Under the pieces are notes generated by a model that made no database searches, was not told where the DNA came from, and saw nothing but the letters and a program-made list of their open reading frames with translations. A DNA stretch of 64,000 nucleotides. Source: Mycocentrospora acerina (lineage: Eukaryota; Ascomycota; Dothideomycetes; Pleosporales). Where the stretch lies: contig JAKUHH010000216.1 of NCBI GenBank assembly GCA_022701365.1, positions 124,001 through 188,000 of the forward strand, read 5' to 3'. The position numbers were made by a program, and so were the translations under genes. Positions 35,880 to 46,838 of this stretch are shown here, piece after piece. Every line of letters begins with the position of its first letter. Position 1 is the first letter of the stretch.

Positions 35880-36629
35880 ATGACTTTCCTAACAACACTG
35901 TACTACACTTTCGCTGTGTTGGTGCCCAAGGCATTCTTCCTCGTTGCATATGTCCTCGCGACAATGCTAGTGCTGGAGGGAGTGCGATTAGTCTGTGTGG
36001 ATCAGGAGAGGAGACAAGGCGAGAAAGTTCTGGATGTTTATCTCGGGGCGGAAGAACGAGGAAAAGAAGGAATACAAGATAGGAGGGTCAAAGATATAGA
36101 CAGGAGGAGACGGATATCAAGACCGGAGCGGAGCGCAACAATCAAGGTGGCGCTGGGAGCGGAGCAAGAGGGTATCAGCGCTACAAAGCGTGTCAGGATG
36201 CCGCCGTATGTTTCTGTGCCACTGGTTGGGGAAGATCGCATCGAGCATGCAGATGTCTATCTTCAGTCCATACCGCAGCAACTACCCAAGTCCCAACCCC
36301 GCCCACGGGACCGAGACCAAGAACACACACGCAGTTCGTCACGGAAACACACCAATGTAATCCGGTCTTCCTCGTCATCCAGCCCCGACGCCCAGCCCCG
36401 CAGAAAACGAAGCGAAACAACAAGTAGTTCTAGTCCCGCGGCGAAGGTGCGCAGGAAGAGGGCGGATTCAGGAACCGCAGCCATGGCATATGAGCGACGC
36501 ACACCATCTCCCGCTTCTTCATTGGAGGAGTTTACAAGGGGAGAGGGAAGCCCAAAGGTGCGACCGAAGACGAGTACGAGGAGGAGTAGGGAGGCGAAGA
36601 TGGGGGGCTGGGGGGCTGTTTCGTTCTGA
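35880..36629 (+). CDS. Small membrane-anchored basic protein, unknown function
   Basis: Single-exon frame of 249 residues. The N terminus is hydrophobic (LTTLYYTFAVLVPKAFFLVA then YVLATMLVLEGVRLV), giving one long or two short membrane segments. The rest is hydrophilic, rich in Arg, Ser and Lys (RSSSSSSPDAQPRRKRSETT), with SPAAKVRRKR- and RRTPSP-like motifs that could be phosphorylated or act as basic signals. No enzyme motif is seen. Gene status rests on length, a clear hydrophobic N terminus and good composition; I do not recognise a family. Confidence 0.6.
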   Translation: MTFLTTLYYTFAVLVPKAFFLVAYVLATMLVLEGVRLVCVDQERRQGEKVLDVYLGAEERGKEGIQDRRVKDIDRRRRISRPERSATIKVALGAEQEGISATKRVRMPPYVSVPLVGEDRIEHADVYLQSIPQQLPKSQPRPRDRDQEHTRSSSRKHTNVIRSSSSSSPDAQPRRKRSETTSSSSPAAKVRRKRADSGTAAMAYERRTPSPASSLEEFTRGEGSPKVRPKTSTRRSREAKMGGWGAVSF

Positions 36630-37222
36630 CGTGGTTTTTGTATACATGTTATGAAGTATGTGTTTTGTATGATATGCTAGCAGAAGAATTGGTCTTCGAT
36701 ATGAGATTGACGTTGTGGGTTACGTTCGTCGATGTGTTGTTTGCCGGCTTGTGGGGTTTGCACTGGTTGCGCTCGGTTAGGAATGTATTTTTACTCTGTG
36801 TACAGGATGAGCAATCATGATTGTATATGTAGCTTGGATTATAGTTTTGGTCCATTCCTTTCTGCTTGAGGTGATAAGGAAGAAAGGACAGCTGCCTTGT
36901 TGGGGCTTTCTCTCTCTGTATTCGAGGTGCAGGAATATGTATCCATGGTGAGCCTCGTGAATAGGGAACTCCACACGTAGGTGTTGTGCTCGTTTTCAAC
37001 CTATGATGTAGATAGTTATATACTAAGATCACAAAGTTCTCGCTCGGTCAAGTTTATTCGTTAAGCCACCATAGCAGTGAAGATGACATGTCGTCTGACC
37101 CCGCTTCACTGCGTAAAACCAAATCCTCATTAAAAATCGCATCACAAATTACACTCCTCTAAAAAGTCACTCTTTGCAATCTGAAGTCCAGCTCCAAGCG
37201 CCAAATACGCTTCCTACCTTAC
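36630..37222. other. Convergent intergenic region
   Basis: Holds the 3' ends of the two flanking convergent genes. No further feature supported. Confidence 0.5.
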
Positions 37223-38585
37223 TCAGGCCTCGATCTCACCCCTCAAAAATGCCTTCGCCTTCTTCCCCCAGACGACTTGTCGCTTGTAGATGGCCATATC
37301 AGGTACGTTTCCTGTAGCCAGGCCGTCGATTGCTTCTGCCAGAGCCTCGCCGCTTCCTTCGTCGCGCAGCTCCTGAAGCGGGTACTCATATGTCTGCGTG
37401 ATATGTTCTCAGTAGTGATCCACGAAAAAGAGAGAGACACAAAAAAAGCAGGAAAGGAATTTGAACGACATGAAACAAAAAAATAAACCCACCTTGAAGG
37501 CAAAAACCAATGCCCCTGTTTTCTCCAACCGATGCAACGTCTGCCTCTCACACCTCATCGCCAAACTCGTCGGATCCACCTTCTCGGGGTCTTCCACACT
37601 CTTTCCCGCCCCCTTGTCCTTCCACTCCTCCCCATACATATGAATCCCACCTTCGCAAAACAAGTCACCCGCTTTCGTAACCGCCCAGTTTGCCCTCCTC
37701 ACCACCCTGCCTGCCTGCAACCCTGCGAAAAACCTGTCCATGGATTTTTCCAGCTTGGCCTTGTATCCTGGCACCGGGCCATGGATGTCCGCTAGCAAGA
37801 GCCCGAGTTTTGAGCGTGTGGAGAAGCCAGCAGGGAAGCAGGTGATGAACGCTTGGAGGCGGTATCTTCCGCCGTCGGCTGGGTCGGGAGACGGTAGGAG
37901 TAAGAGGAAGTCGGTATCGATGTGCGAACCGATGAGGGTGAGGGCAGATTCGGGGGAGGAGGGTTGTAGAGGGAGGGATTCGTTGGTGAGGGTATTGAGG
38001 AGAGATGAGGTGGTTGGATCGAGGGTGAAGAGTGTGGGGAAACGAACAGGTAGGTAGGTGCTTGTGAGCCAGGTGTAAAGTTCCAAGATAGCAGGGGTAC
38101 CAGAGGGATTGAAGGCGAGGACTTTTGGACCTTGTGTGGTGATGAGGGATCGCCGGAGATTAATGCGGGAGAGGTAGGTTGAGTCGAATTCTAAGAGGGA
38201 GGAGATGGTGCTAGATTCTAGAGCTGTTGGAAGAGATTAAGCCTCAGGATTTCAAAGAGAGTTCAGAAACAGGGAGATGTACCCATTGTTAGGTGATATT
38301 TCGGCTTGAAGGGCCGGAGTTTTACGGGTGGGGTAGTGGTGATGTCGAGGTGAGTGAGGGGTATTATAGAGGTGTATATTTCTTTGGTATCCGCAACTTT
38401 GGTATCTGTAAAAAGTGGTGGTGCTGTCTTTTGCTGATTTCGTGGATTAGTTTGAGATGGTATTGTTGACGCAGATTGTGCACCTTTTCTTCTCCGCGTA
38501 TCCAGTACTTCTTGATTAGAAAGACCAGCATTCCAAACACCAGAAGCAATGCTGCCTTGAACGGCATAGCAGAGTTGAATAGCAT
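37223..38585 (-). CDS. DUF3445 haem-dependent oxidative N-demethylase-like protein
   Basis: Exons: about 38480-38585 (donor uncertain), 38283-38405, 37493-38223 and 37223-37393. The first exon encodes a membrane anchor (ALLLVFGMLVFLIKKYW). The body shows the DUF3445 landmarks: PLTHLD early, VKLRPFKPKYHLTMALE, SRINLRRSL, a LYTWLTSTYLPVRFPT segment, and a C-terminal TSLAMRCERQTLHRLEKTGA followed by TYEYPLQEL. Bacterial relatives are haem-dependent oxidative N-demethylases; the fungal substrate is unknown, and fungal entries have often carried a mannosyltransferase label that the sequence does not support. Phases of the last three exons agree; only the first donor is unsettled (GTGCAC or GTCAAC). 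Confidence 0.85.
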
Positions 38586-39014
38586 CTTGTTGTATTCAAT
38601 GTCTGTAGGTCGCTCACTGGATAATATCTTGTCGACAGTTGTTGAAGTGTGCTTCACCCGTGACTCGGAACACGAAGGATCTTGTGTATATATAGTACCG
38701 GACTATGTGAGTCAAAAGCCTATGACGGCAGGTATCAAACGCTCTTAACGCCATACTAAATACGTGAAGTAGCTACTTGGGATATGTTTTCCTATTGGAG
38801 GTTAACCCCGCTTTAGATCGGCTGGGCATATGTCAAAACTTGTCCCTATGATTGATTATGCTAATCAACAAATCCTGTAAAGATAAGAGTACGAGTTGTT
38901 TGTAAATCAAGCCCACATACATGGTCAGAATTGTGGAGCTAGACTAGCATCCAAATGACTACGCATACGAATATCTTCTCCACCACCTGTCGGACGCTTT
39001 CAGTGGGTAGAAAT

Positions 39015-40155
39015 CTAATCTACATCAGGAACTGGCAGGCCTTTGATGATTTTCATGTGTTCCCGCCCAAGTGCCTCCATAGCCTTGACTGCCTCATCGT
39101 GCCTCAGTTGCTGCGTCTCCTCGTCCGTCACGAGGACGAAGTCATACCTCAGCACTTTTGTCCCCTCTTTGACGTTGTACTTCTTTGCCTCCTCTGGCGA
39201 TACTATCTCAAGCGCTACGATGAGCGATTCTTTGACGCCAAATACCGCGTCCGAAGTCTCGTAGTCGGAGCCACGAACATACAACGCTCTATCTTCAGCG
39301 TCAGATTCAATGTTTCAGACCATAAGGATGGAATGGTGAGAAAGGAATGAGAGAAACATACGTGACCAGATTATCAAACCCCTCCTTCTCAAACATGAAA
39401 TGCATATGGCTCGGCCTCCAACAATGCCTCCCCAGCTTCTCCAGCAACTTACCCACCGGCCCATCGCTGGGAATGGGATATGGTACAGGCACAATTGCAT
39501 TAAACCAGAACACGCCTTCCTCATCACTGTGGATGATCGCTCGGCCATCCGCTTTATCGCCACGATCCTCATACTGCACATCGTACTTGCCATGACTATC
39601 CGTTTCCCACACATCTACCATGACGTTGCTAAGCGGCTGGCCAGAGGTTGTCTTGACAGTACATAGTACCAGGAGAGGGTCGCCGTTGGGATCGCCGGAT
39701 ATGGAGCTACCAGGAGCGAGCGTAGATGCATCATGGGTATGAAAGGGCCCAAGAACCGTGCCTTCGGTACTAGAGGGGAGTTTAGGATGGTCGATCGAGT
39801 CAACGAGGAGGGAGAGGCCAACGATATCGGAGAGGAGAATAAACTCCTGCACGAATTGTCAGTACCCGTGTGTCCTTCGGACAAGTAGGACCAAGGACAG
39901 TTGTACCTGCCGCACGTCCGTGCAAGTTTGGCCCACAGCCGTCAAGAACTGAATCCCTGCCATCCATTCGTCGAAACTCAGGCGTGTTTCGCGTGCAAAG
40001 TCGTGCAGATGGGACACCAGGCGCTCCATGACGTATTTCAGGCGTGGGTTGTCGCATTGTGAGTTTATGAGATTGACGTTGTCGGTGATATTTTCGATTG
40101 TTAGATCCTTGAGAGAGGGTATCGAGGCATCTCCTGGACCTTTAGATGAAGTCAT
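39015..40155 (-). CDS. Hydroxyquinol/catechol 1,2-dioxygenase (intradiol)
   Basis: Three exons: 39907-40155, 39362-39846 and 39015-39288, consistent phases, 335 residues. It is an Fe(III) enzyme that cleaves hydroxyquinol (or catechol) between the two hydroxyls to maleylacetate-type products, feeding the 3-oxoadipate route. An N-terminal helical dimerisation region (LKYVMERLVSHLHDFARETR) precedes the catalytic beta fold. All four iron ligands can be placed: Tyr in SHGKYDVQY, Tyr in VPVPYPIPSDGPVG, and two His in WRPSHMHFMF. The PVPYPIP..DGPVG form and GPFHTHDA favour hydroxyquinol over catechol. The start is the first ATG; upstream in-frame codons are TTG. No metabolic partner lies directly beside it. 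Confidence 0.93.
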
Positions 40156-40266
40156 TGCGGAGAAGAGGTGCAAACAAGAGGACTTGGGGTTATTCAAAGC
40201 GTTTGAAAGCCGGTCAGATCAGTAGATCGGGTATGCTTAAGCAGGGAAAGGGATTAGAGAAACACT

Positions 40267-40599
40267 TCAAGAGGCAATGAGGAGACCGTTATAAGTTAAT
40301 ATGCGTTCGTACGAGATTGCAAAGCCACGGAAATGATCCGCAGCATTGAAGACGGCAGCTATGGGTGGCATTTTAGGTGCTGCATGACAACCGAAGCTCT
40401 GCTGACTTCTTGAGCCGCTCATAGGTTCGATGGAATTGAAAGTAGAATCAAGTGCCCCACGTTGAGGTCCGGCTAAAAGTTCAAGAGGGGTGGTGATGTT
40501 GGAAGGAAGTTGATTGCGGGGTAGCTCCAAGCTTACACATTGCTTACGTACCAGAACATTATGCATTGATCGTCGACATGAGGTTGGTCGGTTCACCAT
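40267..40599 (-). CDS. Short orphan frame upstream of the dioxygenase
   Basis: A 110-codon frame beginning with ATG directly after an in-frame TGA. The translation has reasonable composition (LPSNITTPLELLAGPQRG, then CHAAPKMPPIAAVFNAADHF) but no domain, signal or membrane segment. It sits about 110 bases upstream of the dioxygenase start on the same strand, so it could be a small gene, a decayed fragment of a regulator or chance. Low confidence. Confidence 0.25.
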   Translation of the reverse strand: MVNRPTSCRRSMHNVLVRKQCVSLELPRNQLPSNITTPLELLAGPQRGALDSTFNSIEPMSGSRSQQSFGCHAAPKMPPIAAVFNAADHFRGFAISYERILTYNGLLIAS

Positions 40600-40939
40600 T
40601 CACGACAATCTGTACAAATTATTCAACATGCATGTATTAAAATCACCAAAGCTGTAGGATAAATGATGAACATGTTTAAGGTGTTTGAAATTGATTAAGA
40701 TCTCGCGATGTGAGCCCTCTATATGCTTGATTACAGCTCTTGGAACTCTGTAGAAACCAAATGTCCATCCACACTGTAATTAACAGCAATGCACAGTCAA
40801 ATCAGAAGAGAATAGTGATCGCCGAAAACCCTTGACACCTTTTCTCATATTGTGTTACACTTTACATTTCTATGTCTATAGGGGTATCAAAGTATCAACC
40901 ATAATTCGAACCAATCCCGCTTTTGTTCTCAATAATATC

Positions 40940-42058
40940 CTACGCACTTGGTAATGCACTCAATCCACCAATCTCGTTGCTCAACTCTTCGAAATCAACT
41001 CCCTGATCTGCAAACAGCTTTTTCGCCTTCTCTGCTGCAGCGACCTGTCGCTCCTGCGTGAAACCCTCTGGCGCATTGCTCTCGTACTGGATGAGTTCTA
41101 CCCAGCGGAAAAAGAGATTCTCCTTGCCCATTGCGGTGAGGCGGTCTTTGAAGGCGATTATTTTCTGTCCGGCGGGGGTGGAGATGCTGGAGTCAAGAGG
41201 AGTAAAGTCCCAAGATAGCCATTGGCCGGATGAAGGGTCGGGATACTCTTCTTCTGTGGAAGAAGCCGCCTTTTTTGACGATGTAGGTGTATTGCTAATC
41301 CACACAAAGACACTTTTCCGCAGCATATCCATTGAAATGTCTTTTCGATCCAGGAGTTGCGTGGCAGCGACCATACCGTAGAAATCGAGATCAAAGTCCT
41401 TGTCCATAAGCAGATATCCCGTCTTTTCCCTCAGCCTCTGCGCATCAACAGCAGGCAGGATCCTCGTCTTGAAAAACGGACTCTCCTGTCCCGCCTTTCC
41501 TGTGCTGCCCTCAGCCTCGCCCAGAAGATCTTTACTCCCCCACCCCCGGCTCTGCCGCACATAGACCTCCTCGTCTCGGAACCCAATATTCCACCGCCAT
41601 AGTGCCGCGTTCCCTGGTCGCTCGAAGAAGAAACTCCATGGCCAGGGCCCGACGACGGCGACGAGGATGTAGTCGATGACGAAGGTGATCATGCGACGTA
41701 CGACCATCCATATTAGCTCCCTGAGAGCATACTGGCTAGAGATAATGGTTGTCTCATTAGGGTGGCCCAGAAGAGACAACGCAATCAGCCCATAGTAGGG
41801 CAAGATGTAGTAGATGCGCCATGAGAGGACAACAATGAAGAGCAAGTTCAGCCCGAGTGGCACGTAGAAGATGCGCTTTTTGAAGTGGGCGCGTTGCAGG
41901 TCGACGTGAGTGATGTATACGAGGGAGGGGTTGAAGGTAGCGAGGAGGGGGGCGAGAGCCTCGGGGGCGGGCGTGAAAGGCTGTGGAATGGGCCTGGCGG
42001 ATGTTTTGGAGGAGGGCTGAAGGGCGCGTTTGGAGGATTTGGAGGATTTGGGCGGCAT
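40940..42058 (-). CDS. Conserved fungal membrane protein, unknown function
   Basis: Single exon of 372 residues, starting at the only ATG before the body (MPPKSSKSSKRALQ). A basic, Pro-rich N terminus is followed by two strong hydrophobic stretches: VPLGLNLLFIVVLSWRIYYI with YYGLIALSLL, and FVIDYILVAVVGPWPWSFFF. The soluble C-terminal two thirds carry conserved-looking aromatic blocks (WRWNIGFRDEEVYVRQSRGW, KTGYLLMDKDFDLDFYGMV) and end in a helical segment (AAAEKAKKLFADQGVDFEEL). Probably in the ER or another internal membrane. I do not recognise a named family and assign no function. Confidence 0.85.
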   Translation of the reverse strand: MPPKSSKSSKRALQPSSKTSARPIPQPFTPAPEALAPLLATFNPSLVYITHVDLQRAHFKKRIFYVPLGLNLLFIVVLSWRIYYILPYYGLIALSLLGHPNETTIISSQYALRELIWMVVRRMITFVIDYILVAVVGPWPWSFFFERPGNAALWRWNIGFRDEEVYVRQSRGWGSKDLLGEAEGSTGKAGQESPFFKTRILPAVDAQRLREKTGYLLMDKDFDLDFYGMVAATQLLDRKDISMDMLRKSVFVWISNTPTSSKKAASSTEEEYPDPSSGQWLSWDFTPLDSSISTPAGQKIIAFKDRLTAMGKENLFFRWVELIQYESNAPEGFTQERQVAAAEKAKKLFADQGVDFEELSNEIGGLSALPSA

Positions 42059-42377
42059 CGTGGGTGTTACTGGGAGCGTCGGATGGGCGGGAAGGACATG
42101 GGAGTGGGATGACAGTCGTGGGCGTGGCGCGCCGTGGCTGCAGCGCTGTGTAGTAACGATAGAATTATAGGGGCTCGTTAAGCCACGACTCCATGCTGAG
42201 GCCTGTGATGGCCATTGTGAACACACGTCACGTCGGTGTAGCGTTTATCCGGGCGACTGACTCGTGCATAGCTCTCTCTCTCCGTCAGAGAGCTGCGTCT
42301 CGTCTTTCCCATGACCTCCAGGCACATGATCCTCTGCCTCGTCAATCAAGGGTTATGCAGACTCTCGGCGTAGTGCC

Positions 42378-42638
42378 ATGCATGCTCTTTTAGAACAAGA
42401 CCCAGATTTAGAACTGGCACACGAACATCCGAACTTCGTTTTGCGAGACTCCGATCCAAGCGTCATCTTGGGGTCCCCACGCCGTTCGCCGAACACAAGA
42501 GCAACGTCGACGCCATCATCATGTCCGGCAATTGTGGAGACCCGGCACGACATCAGCACTTGTCGCACGCCAACGTCAACACAGGAATGCTGCGCAACAA
42601 CCACAATTGATGGTGTTGCACGCCAGACAGAAGAATGA
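42378..42638 (+). CDS. Candidate small protein or orphan exon
   Basis: An 86-codon frame from ATG whose first half looks coding (MHALLEQDPDLELAHEHPNF then VLRDSDPSVILGSPRRSP); the open frame extends upstream to about 42328. The second half is Thr/Cys-rich and less convincing. It lies in the 1-kb spacer between two divergent genes. An intron could separate the good part from the poorer tail. No family recognised. Confidence 0.3.
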   Translation: MHALLEQDPDLELAHEHPNFVLRDSDPSVILGSPRRSPNTRATSTPSSCPAIVETRHDISTCRTPTSTQECCATTTIDGVARQTEE

Positions 42639-43100
42639 AGAAAGAGTTGGGAAATATACATTGGGTCCAAGGACTGCCTAGGCGAGTATTTACAATTTGC
42701 ACCGTGAAGAAGTAAAGAAACAAATACGCAACCCAACTCTATCCATTTGGACCTTCTCTGTTGATCAGCTGCATGCGATAGGTGCATATCACAGGGGTCA
42801 ATAGAAATACCACGCGAGCCGTCAAACTAAATAGATACGAGCGTGTCTCCAATATGCTGCGCCGCGGATGCTTGCATCATTGCTTTTCGCGCCCCGGCCA
42901 GGTTGCTTCTTGAGCCTGCCCATCCCTTAGATCAGGCAAACCACAGAACCAAGGCGTTCTCTCACGCATGTCTGACTGTTAGAGCGGTTTCTATATTCCG
43001 CCCTTCTGATATACCCTAGACCACCCGCACCGATCTACCATTCATTTCATCATCTTTTCGTTCTTCTGAACTACGCCCTGTGAGGCCCCGAGTCTTCGAC

Positions 43101-45024
43101 ATGTCCTCGATACAAGACGGTCAAGCTTCGTCGCTGGTGAGCAGTTTCGAACTTGTCAGTGTTGAGCCTGTTACTTACCATTATGAAGGTTGAGCGAGCA
43201 ACTCCACATGCTCCCATTTATGCTGGCCTTGGCGGTTCGCCCGAGGAAGTTCCTGATATCCCCATTACATCTGTCTTCCTTGCTCTCTATGTTGTACTGG
43301 GAGTCTCACACATTACGATCCTGTTAAGAAACAAAGGTCGCGGGCACAAGTTCATCTTCAACGGTGCACTATTGGGTACTACTCTCTTGTCGAGACTGCG
43401 TCGCGCCCTCAACTGACCATTCACAGGGCTGTGCAAGATCCGAATAGTCACAATGGCTCTGAGGATTGCTTGGGCATGCTTCCCGAGGAGCGTGAACTTG
43501 GCCATAGCAGCAAACGTCTTTGTTTATGTCGGTACTATCATCCTGTACGTGACGAACTGGTTCTTCACGCAACGTATTGTTCGCGCCCAGCATGCAAAAT
43601 TTGGCTGGTCGATACCCTATCTCGTCTTCCATAGACTTGCCGAGGTGTTCATGGTTGCGTCCTTGATCCTGTTGATCATCGCCGCGGTTTGGACCTCCTT
43701 TACATTCGACCCGGAAAAGCTTCACATCTTTCGTATCTTCCAACTTACCGGCCAGACGTACTTTGCCGTCTTCTGTTTCGCACCGATGGTCGTGGTTGGT
43801 CTTTCACTCCTTTTTCCACGGCATGCAATCGACAAATTTGGTGTCGGCCGCCTGAGAATCAATATCACAATTCTTATCGTTGCAGTCATCATTCTGTCAA
43901 TCGGACAGATATTCCGCTGTACAATCACATGGCTTCCTCCATATCTTTCACGCGGTGCCCAGGGCAGATTGGTTCCTCTGAGATGGTACCATTCCAAGGC
44001 CAGTTTCTACGCGTTCAATTTTGCCACAGAGATCATGGTTCTCGTTCTTTACGCTATTGTTCGTGTTGACCTGCGCTTCCACGTTCCAAACGGATCCAGA
44101 ATGTCTGGTGACTACTCCGCACGCAACAGCCGCGTCACGATCAACAACATAGGAACTGAGAAGACTCTCAGCCCAGCCGACATTTCCTTGGAGCCTAGTA
44201 AATTGAGTCCTAGTTTCACCTCACCTCATTCGACATCTTCCATTTTTGAAGACACTCATACTCTGGCCGACTCGCTACGCTACCCTTCGCCCACTCAAAG
44301 GATCAGGCATACCTCTTCCAGAGTGTCGTTTACCTCTACGGCTGGGTCACAGCTGTCTCTCAGAAGCCCTGACCGAGTCACCTTTGTCGACAGCGACGCC
44401 CCGCCAGTACCGCAAATACCCGAAGAATGGCCACTTCCCACATCCCCAACGTTCCATTTCTCAGATCCAAGCTTTGAACACAATGTCTCAGCCGAGTCGC
44501 AATCGCTCCAAGCCTTTGTACACTCGAGTTTTCACGCCTCAAGTACCCCCAACACCGTCAACCCATCACTAACCTCGGAAACCCTCCGGACTCTCCATCC
44601 AGCACCCTTATCCTGGACGTCCCGCACCCCAACCCCCACACAGTCCGAGCCCATCCTCCCCTCCAATCCAGACCACACCATCGACCACAACACCGACCAC
44701 TCCGCCAACGGCTCCCCCGCCTCATCCTTCAACCCCTCCCTCCTCACCCCAGACAACCGGCCCCATACCCCCATCATCCAGTCCTCCCTCGAATGCAAAA
44801 CCTGCAACGGCATCATCCCAATCGCCTACATGCAACCCGACCCCTACCATACCTCACACCGCTTCCTCACCTACGAACTCCCAACACCACGCCTCGCCGC
44901 GACAAAGAGAGACAGCGGGACGCAGACTAGAAACCAACGGGATAGCGGGACGCAAACACAGACCAGCATGGATACTGAGGGAAGCGAGCGCGGTAATCTG
45001 TGGTCGCAGTATGGAATGAAATGA
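43101..45024 (+). CDS. Seven-helix DUF3112 family protein (GPCR-like)
   Basis: Three exons: 43101-43136, 43189-43375 and 43427-45024, phases consistent, 606 residues. The N-terminal half has about seven membrane helices, including ITSVFLALYVVLGVSHITIL, AIAANVFVYVGTIILYV, EVFMVASLILLIIAAVW, YFAVFCFAPMVVVGLSLLF, INITILIVAVIILSIGQIF and FNFATEIMVLVLYAIVRV. This matches the fungal DUF3112 family, often labelled family C-like GPCR although a ligand or G-protein link is not established. The C-terminal ~300 residues are a Ser/Pro/Thr-rich cytoplasmic tail ending with a duplicated KRDSGTQT/QRDSGTQT motif and a Cys-x-x-Cys. The first exon has only 12 codons. Confidence 0.88.
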
Positions 45025-45222
45025 AGTAGGTATCTTTTTTATCCCTTTCATCATGATTGCTGTATTCTGTCTTGTCTTGTCTTATCTTGCCATGTTTCCT
45101 CCCTCACGCGCCGGCTGGGCCTCCTCATTGAGGCATGTATGTACGCATGCATTTTGTATTATTCTCTCATCTGTTTGTCTGTTGTGGCACATGTCTAATG
45201 CATTTTTTTATGTCCATTTGCT

Positions 45223-45316
45223 CGTTTGTTTGTTGTTTGTTTGTTTGTTCACTTACCTACGGGTATGCACACTTTGCTCTCTTGTTCCTGTTCCTGTTCC
45301 TGTTCCTTTTCCTGTT
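45223..45316. repeat. GTTT and TTCCTG microsatellites
   Basis: A GTTT-type tract at 45223-45249 and four to five TTCCTG hexamers at 45282-45316, downstream of the seven-helix gene and probably in its 3' untranslated region. Confidence 0.8.
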
Positions 45317-45734
45317 TGTAAAAAGAGGGCTTTTGATAGCTGGGAAAGGGGGTTAGGATTCGCTTTGTATTTTTTCCTTCATTTTTTATCAATTGTCATC
45401 CGTGCGTATACACTCTTATGAGTCGAAGGGGGTGCAAGGGAAGCAGAAGAGGAGGAGGATGATGTTTATGAACTTTCTTACTGTCCTTTCTCTCTCCATC
45501 TTGCATCATTATATCAGTGCCATCGTTTTGCGCACTCACGAGTGTAGTATTGTTTCAACAAGGCAGTGAAAATGTATGAAATTTGGCTGTTATTGCCATT
45601 GTATAGTCCATCCCTATCCCAATCATTATATCAGAACATCTTGGTTCTATCCATCTATCACGCCTCCTCTCTTCTATATTTTTCTAAATTGTACACCCGC
45701 ACCGTTACTCCCTTTTACATCTCACATCCCCACT

Positions 45735-46838
45735 TCATGGGCGTGTCCCCTCTGCCAGAAACTCGGCGCTAAATGGATAATCTGTGTACCCATCCTCGCT
45801 CTTCGCCTTGTAGAATGTATCACGGTTGTATGGGTTAAACTCCAGCCCCTTCTCAATCCTGTACACTAAATCAGGAGTGCTGATAAAGTACCTGCCAAAC
45901 ACGACCACGACATCCCTCTCCTTGAGGTCCTCATCAACCAGCTTCTTCGCAGAGTCTGCCTTGAGCCCGCCGGCAATGAGAAGCGGGCCGTCGTATAGGG
46001 CCAACAGGCTGGTCAGGTCGTCCTTTGGCTTGATTTCCGAGGTGGCCGAGTCAAGCGAGTTGACGACATGCAGGTATGCGAGGCCGAGGGTGTTGAGCTT
46101 GGTGATGATGTCGCTGAACTGTGGGATGGGGTCGGCCATGCGCATGCCCTGGAATTCGCTAAAGGGGGAGAGGCGGATGCCGGTGCGTTCTGCGCCGATG
46201 GCGGCGACAACGGCGCGGGCGACTTCAATGGCAAAGCGGGAGCGGTTCTCTACGCTTCCACCGTATGCGTCAGTGCGCTTGTTGCATGTGTCTTGTAGGA
46301 ACTGGTCGACGAGGTAGCCGTTTGCGCCGTGAATTTCAACTCCGTCGAAGCCAGCGGCGACGGCATTCTTGGCGGCCTGCGCGTACGCGGCAATTGTGGA
46401 TTTGATGTCCTCGAGTGTCATTTCTTGCGGGACGGCGAGGTCAGGGCTGAGTTGTGTGGCGCTGGAGGATTTGACTGTGATGCCTTTGGCGGCAGAAAAC
46501 TCCTTGTTTGCTACGCGGCCGAGCGCCCAAAGTTGCTGGTAGATGAAGCTTCCTTTTGCGTGGACGGCGTCGGTGACCTTTTTCCACGCATCGATTTGTG
46601 CTTGGTTGTAGATACCGGGGACATTGGGGTAACCACCGTGTTGCTCGGTGATGAAGGATGCTTCTGTGATAAGGAGGGTACCTGGTACAGATGCACGTTG
46701 GCCATAGTAGTCGGCTACTATGGGCAGGGCGACATGGTTGTCATCTGCACGGAACCGTGTCAAGGGCGCCATGGCAATGCGGTTCTTGAGCTCAATGGAG
46801 CCCACCTTGAGGGGCTTGAACAGGCGGGAGTTGGACAT
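45735..46838 (-). CDS. Old Yellow Enzyme family NADH:flavin oxidoreductase
   Basis: Single exon, 367 residues, full length for the family. FMN-dependent ene-reductase that reduces alpha,beta-unsaturated carbonyls with NAD(P)H. Seen: the N-terminal LKNRIAMAPLTRFRA strand with T27; the active site HGANGYLVDQFL, with H170 and N173 binding the substrate carbonyl and Y175 as proton donor; the RTDAYGGSVENRSRF motif; and the phosphate-binding GRYFISTPDL near the C terminus. It is nearest in type to 12-oxophytodienoate reductase/N-ethylmaleimide reductase-like fungal enzymes. The physiological substrate is unknown. The neighbours do not form an evident pathway with it. Confidence 0.95.
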   Translation of the reverse strand: MSNSRLFKPLKVGSIELKNRIAMAPLTRFRADDNHVALPIVADYYGQRASVPGTLLITEASFITEQHGGYPNVPGIYNQAQIDAWKKVTDAVHAKGSFIYQQLWALGRVANKEFSAAKGITVKSSSATQLSPDLAVPQEMTLEDIKSTIAAYAQAAKNAVAAGFDGVEIHGANGYLVDQFLQDTCNKRTDAYGGSVENRSRFAIEVARAVVAAIGAERTGIRLSPFSEFQGMRMADPIPQFSDIITKLNTLGLAYLHVVNSLDSATSEIKPKDDLTSLLALYDGPLLIAGGLKADSAKKLVDEDLKERDVVVVFGRYFISTPDLVYRIEKGLEFNPYNRDTFYKAKSEDGYTDYPFSAEFLAEGTRP

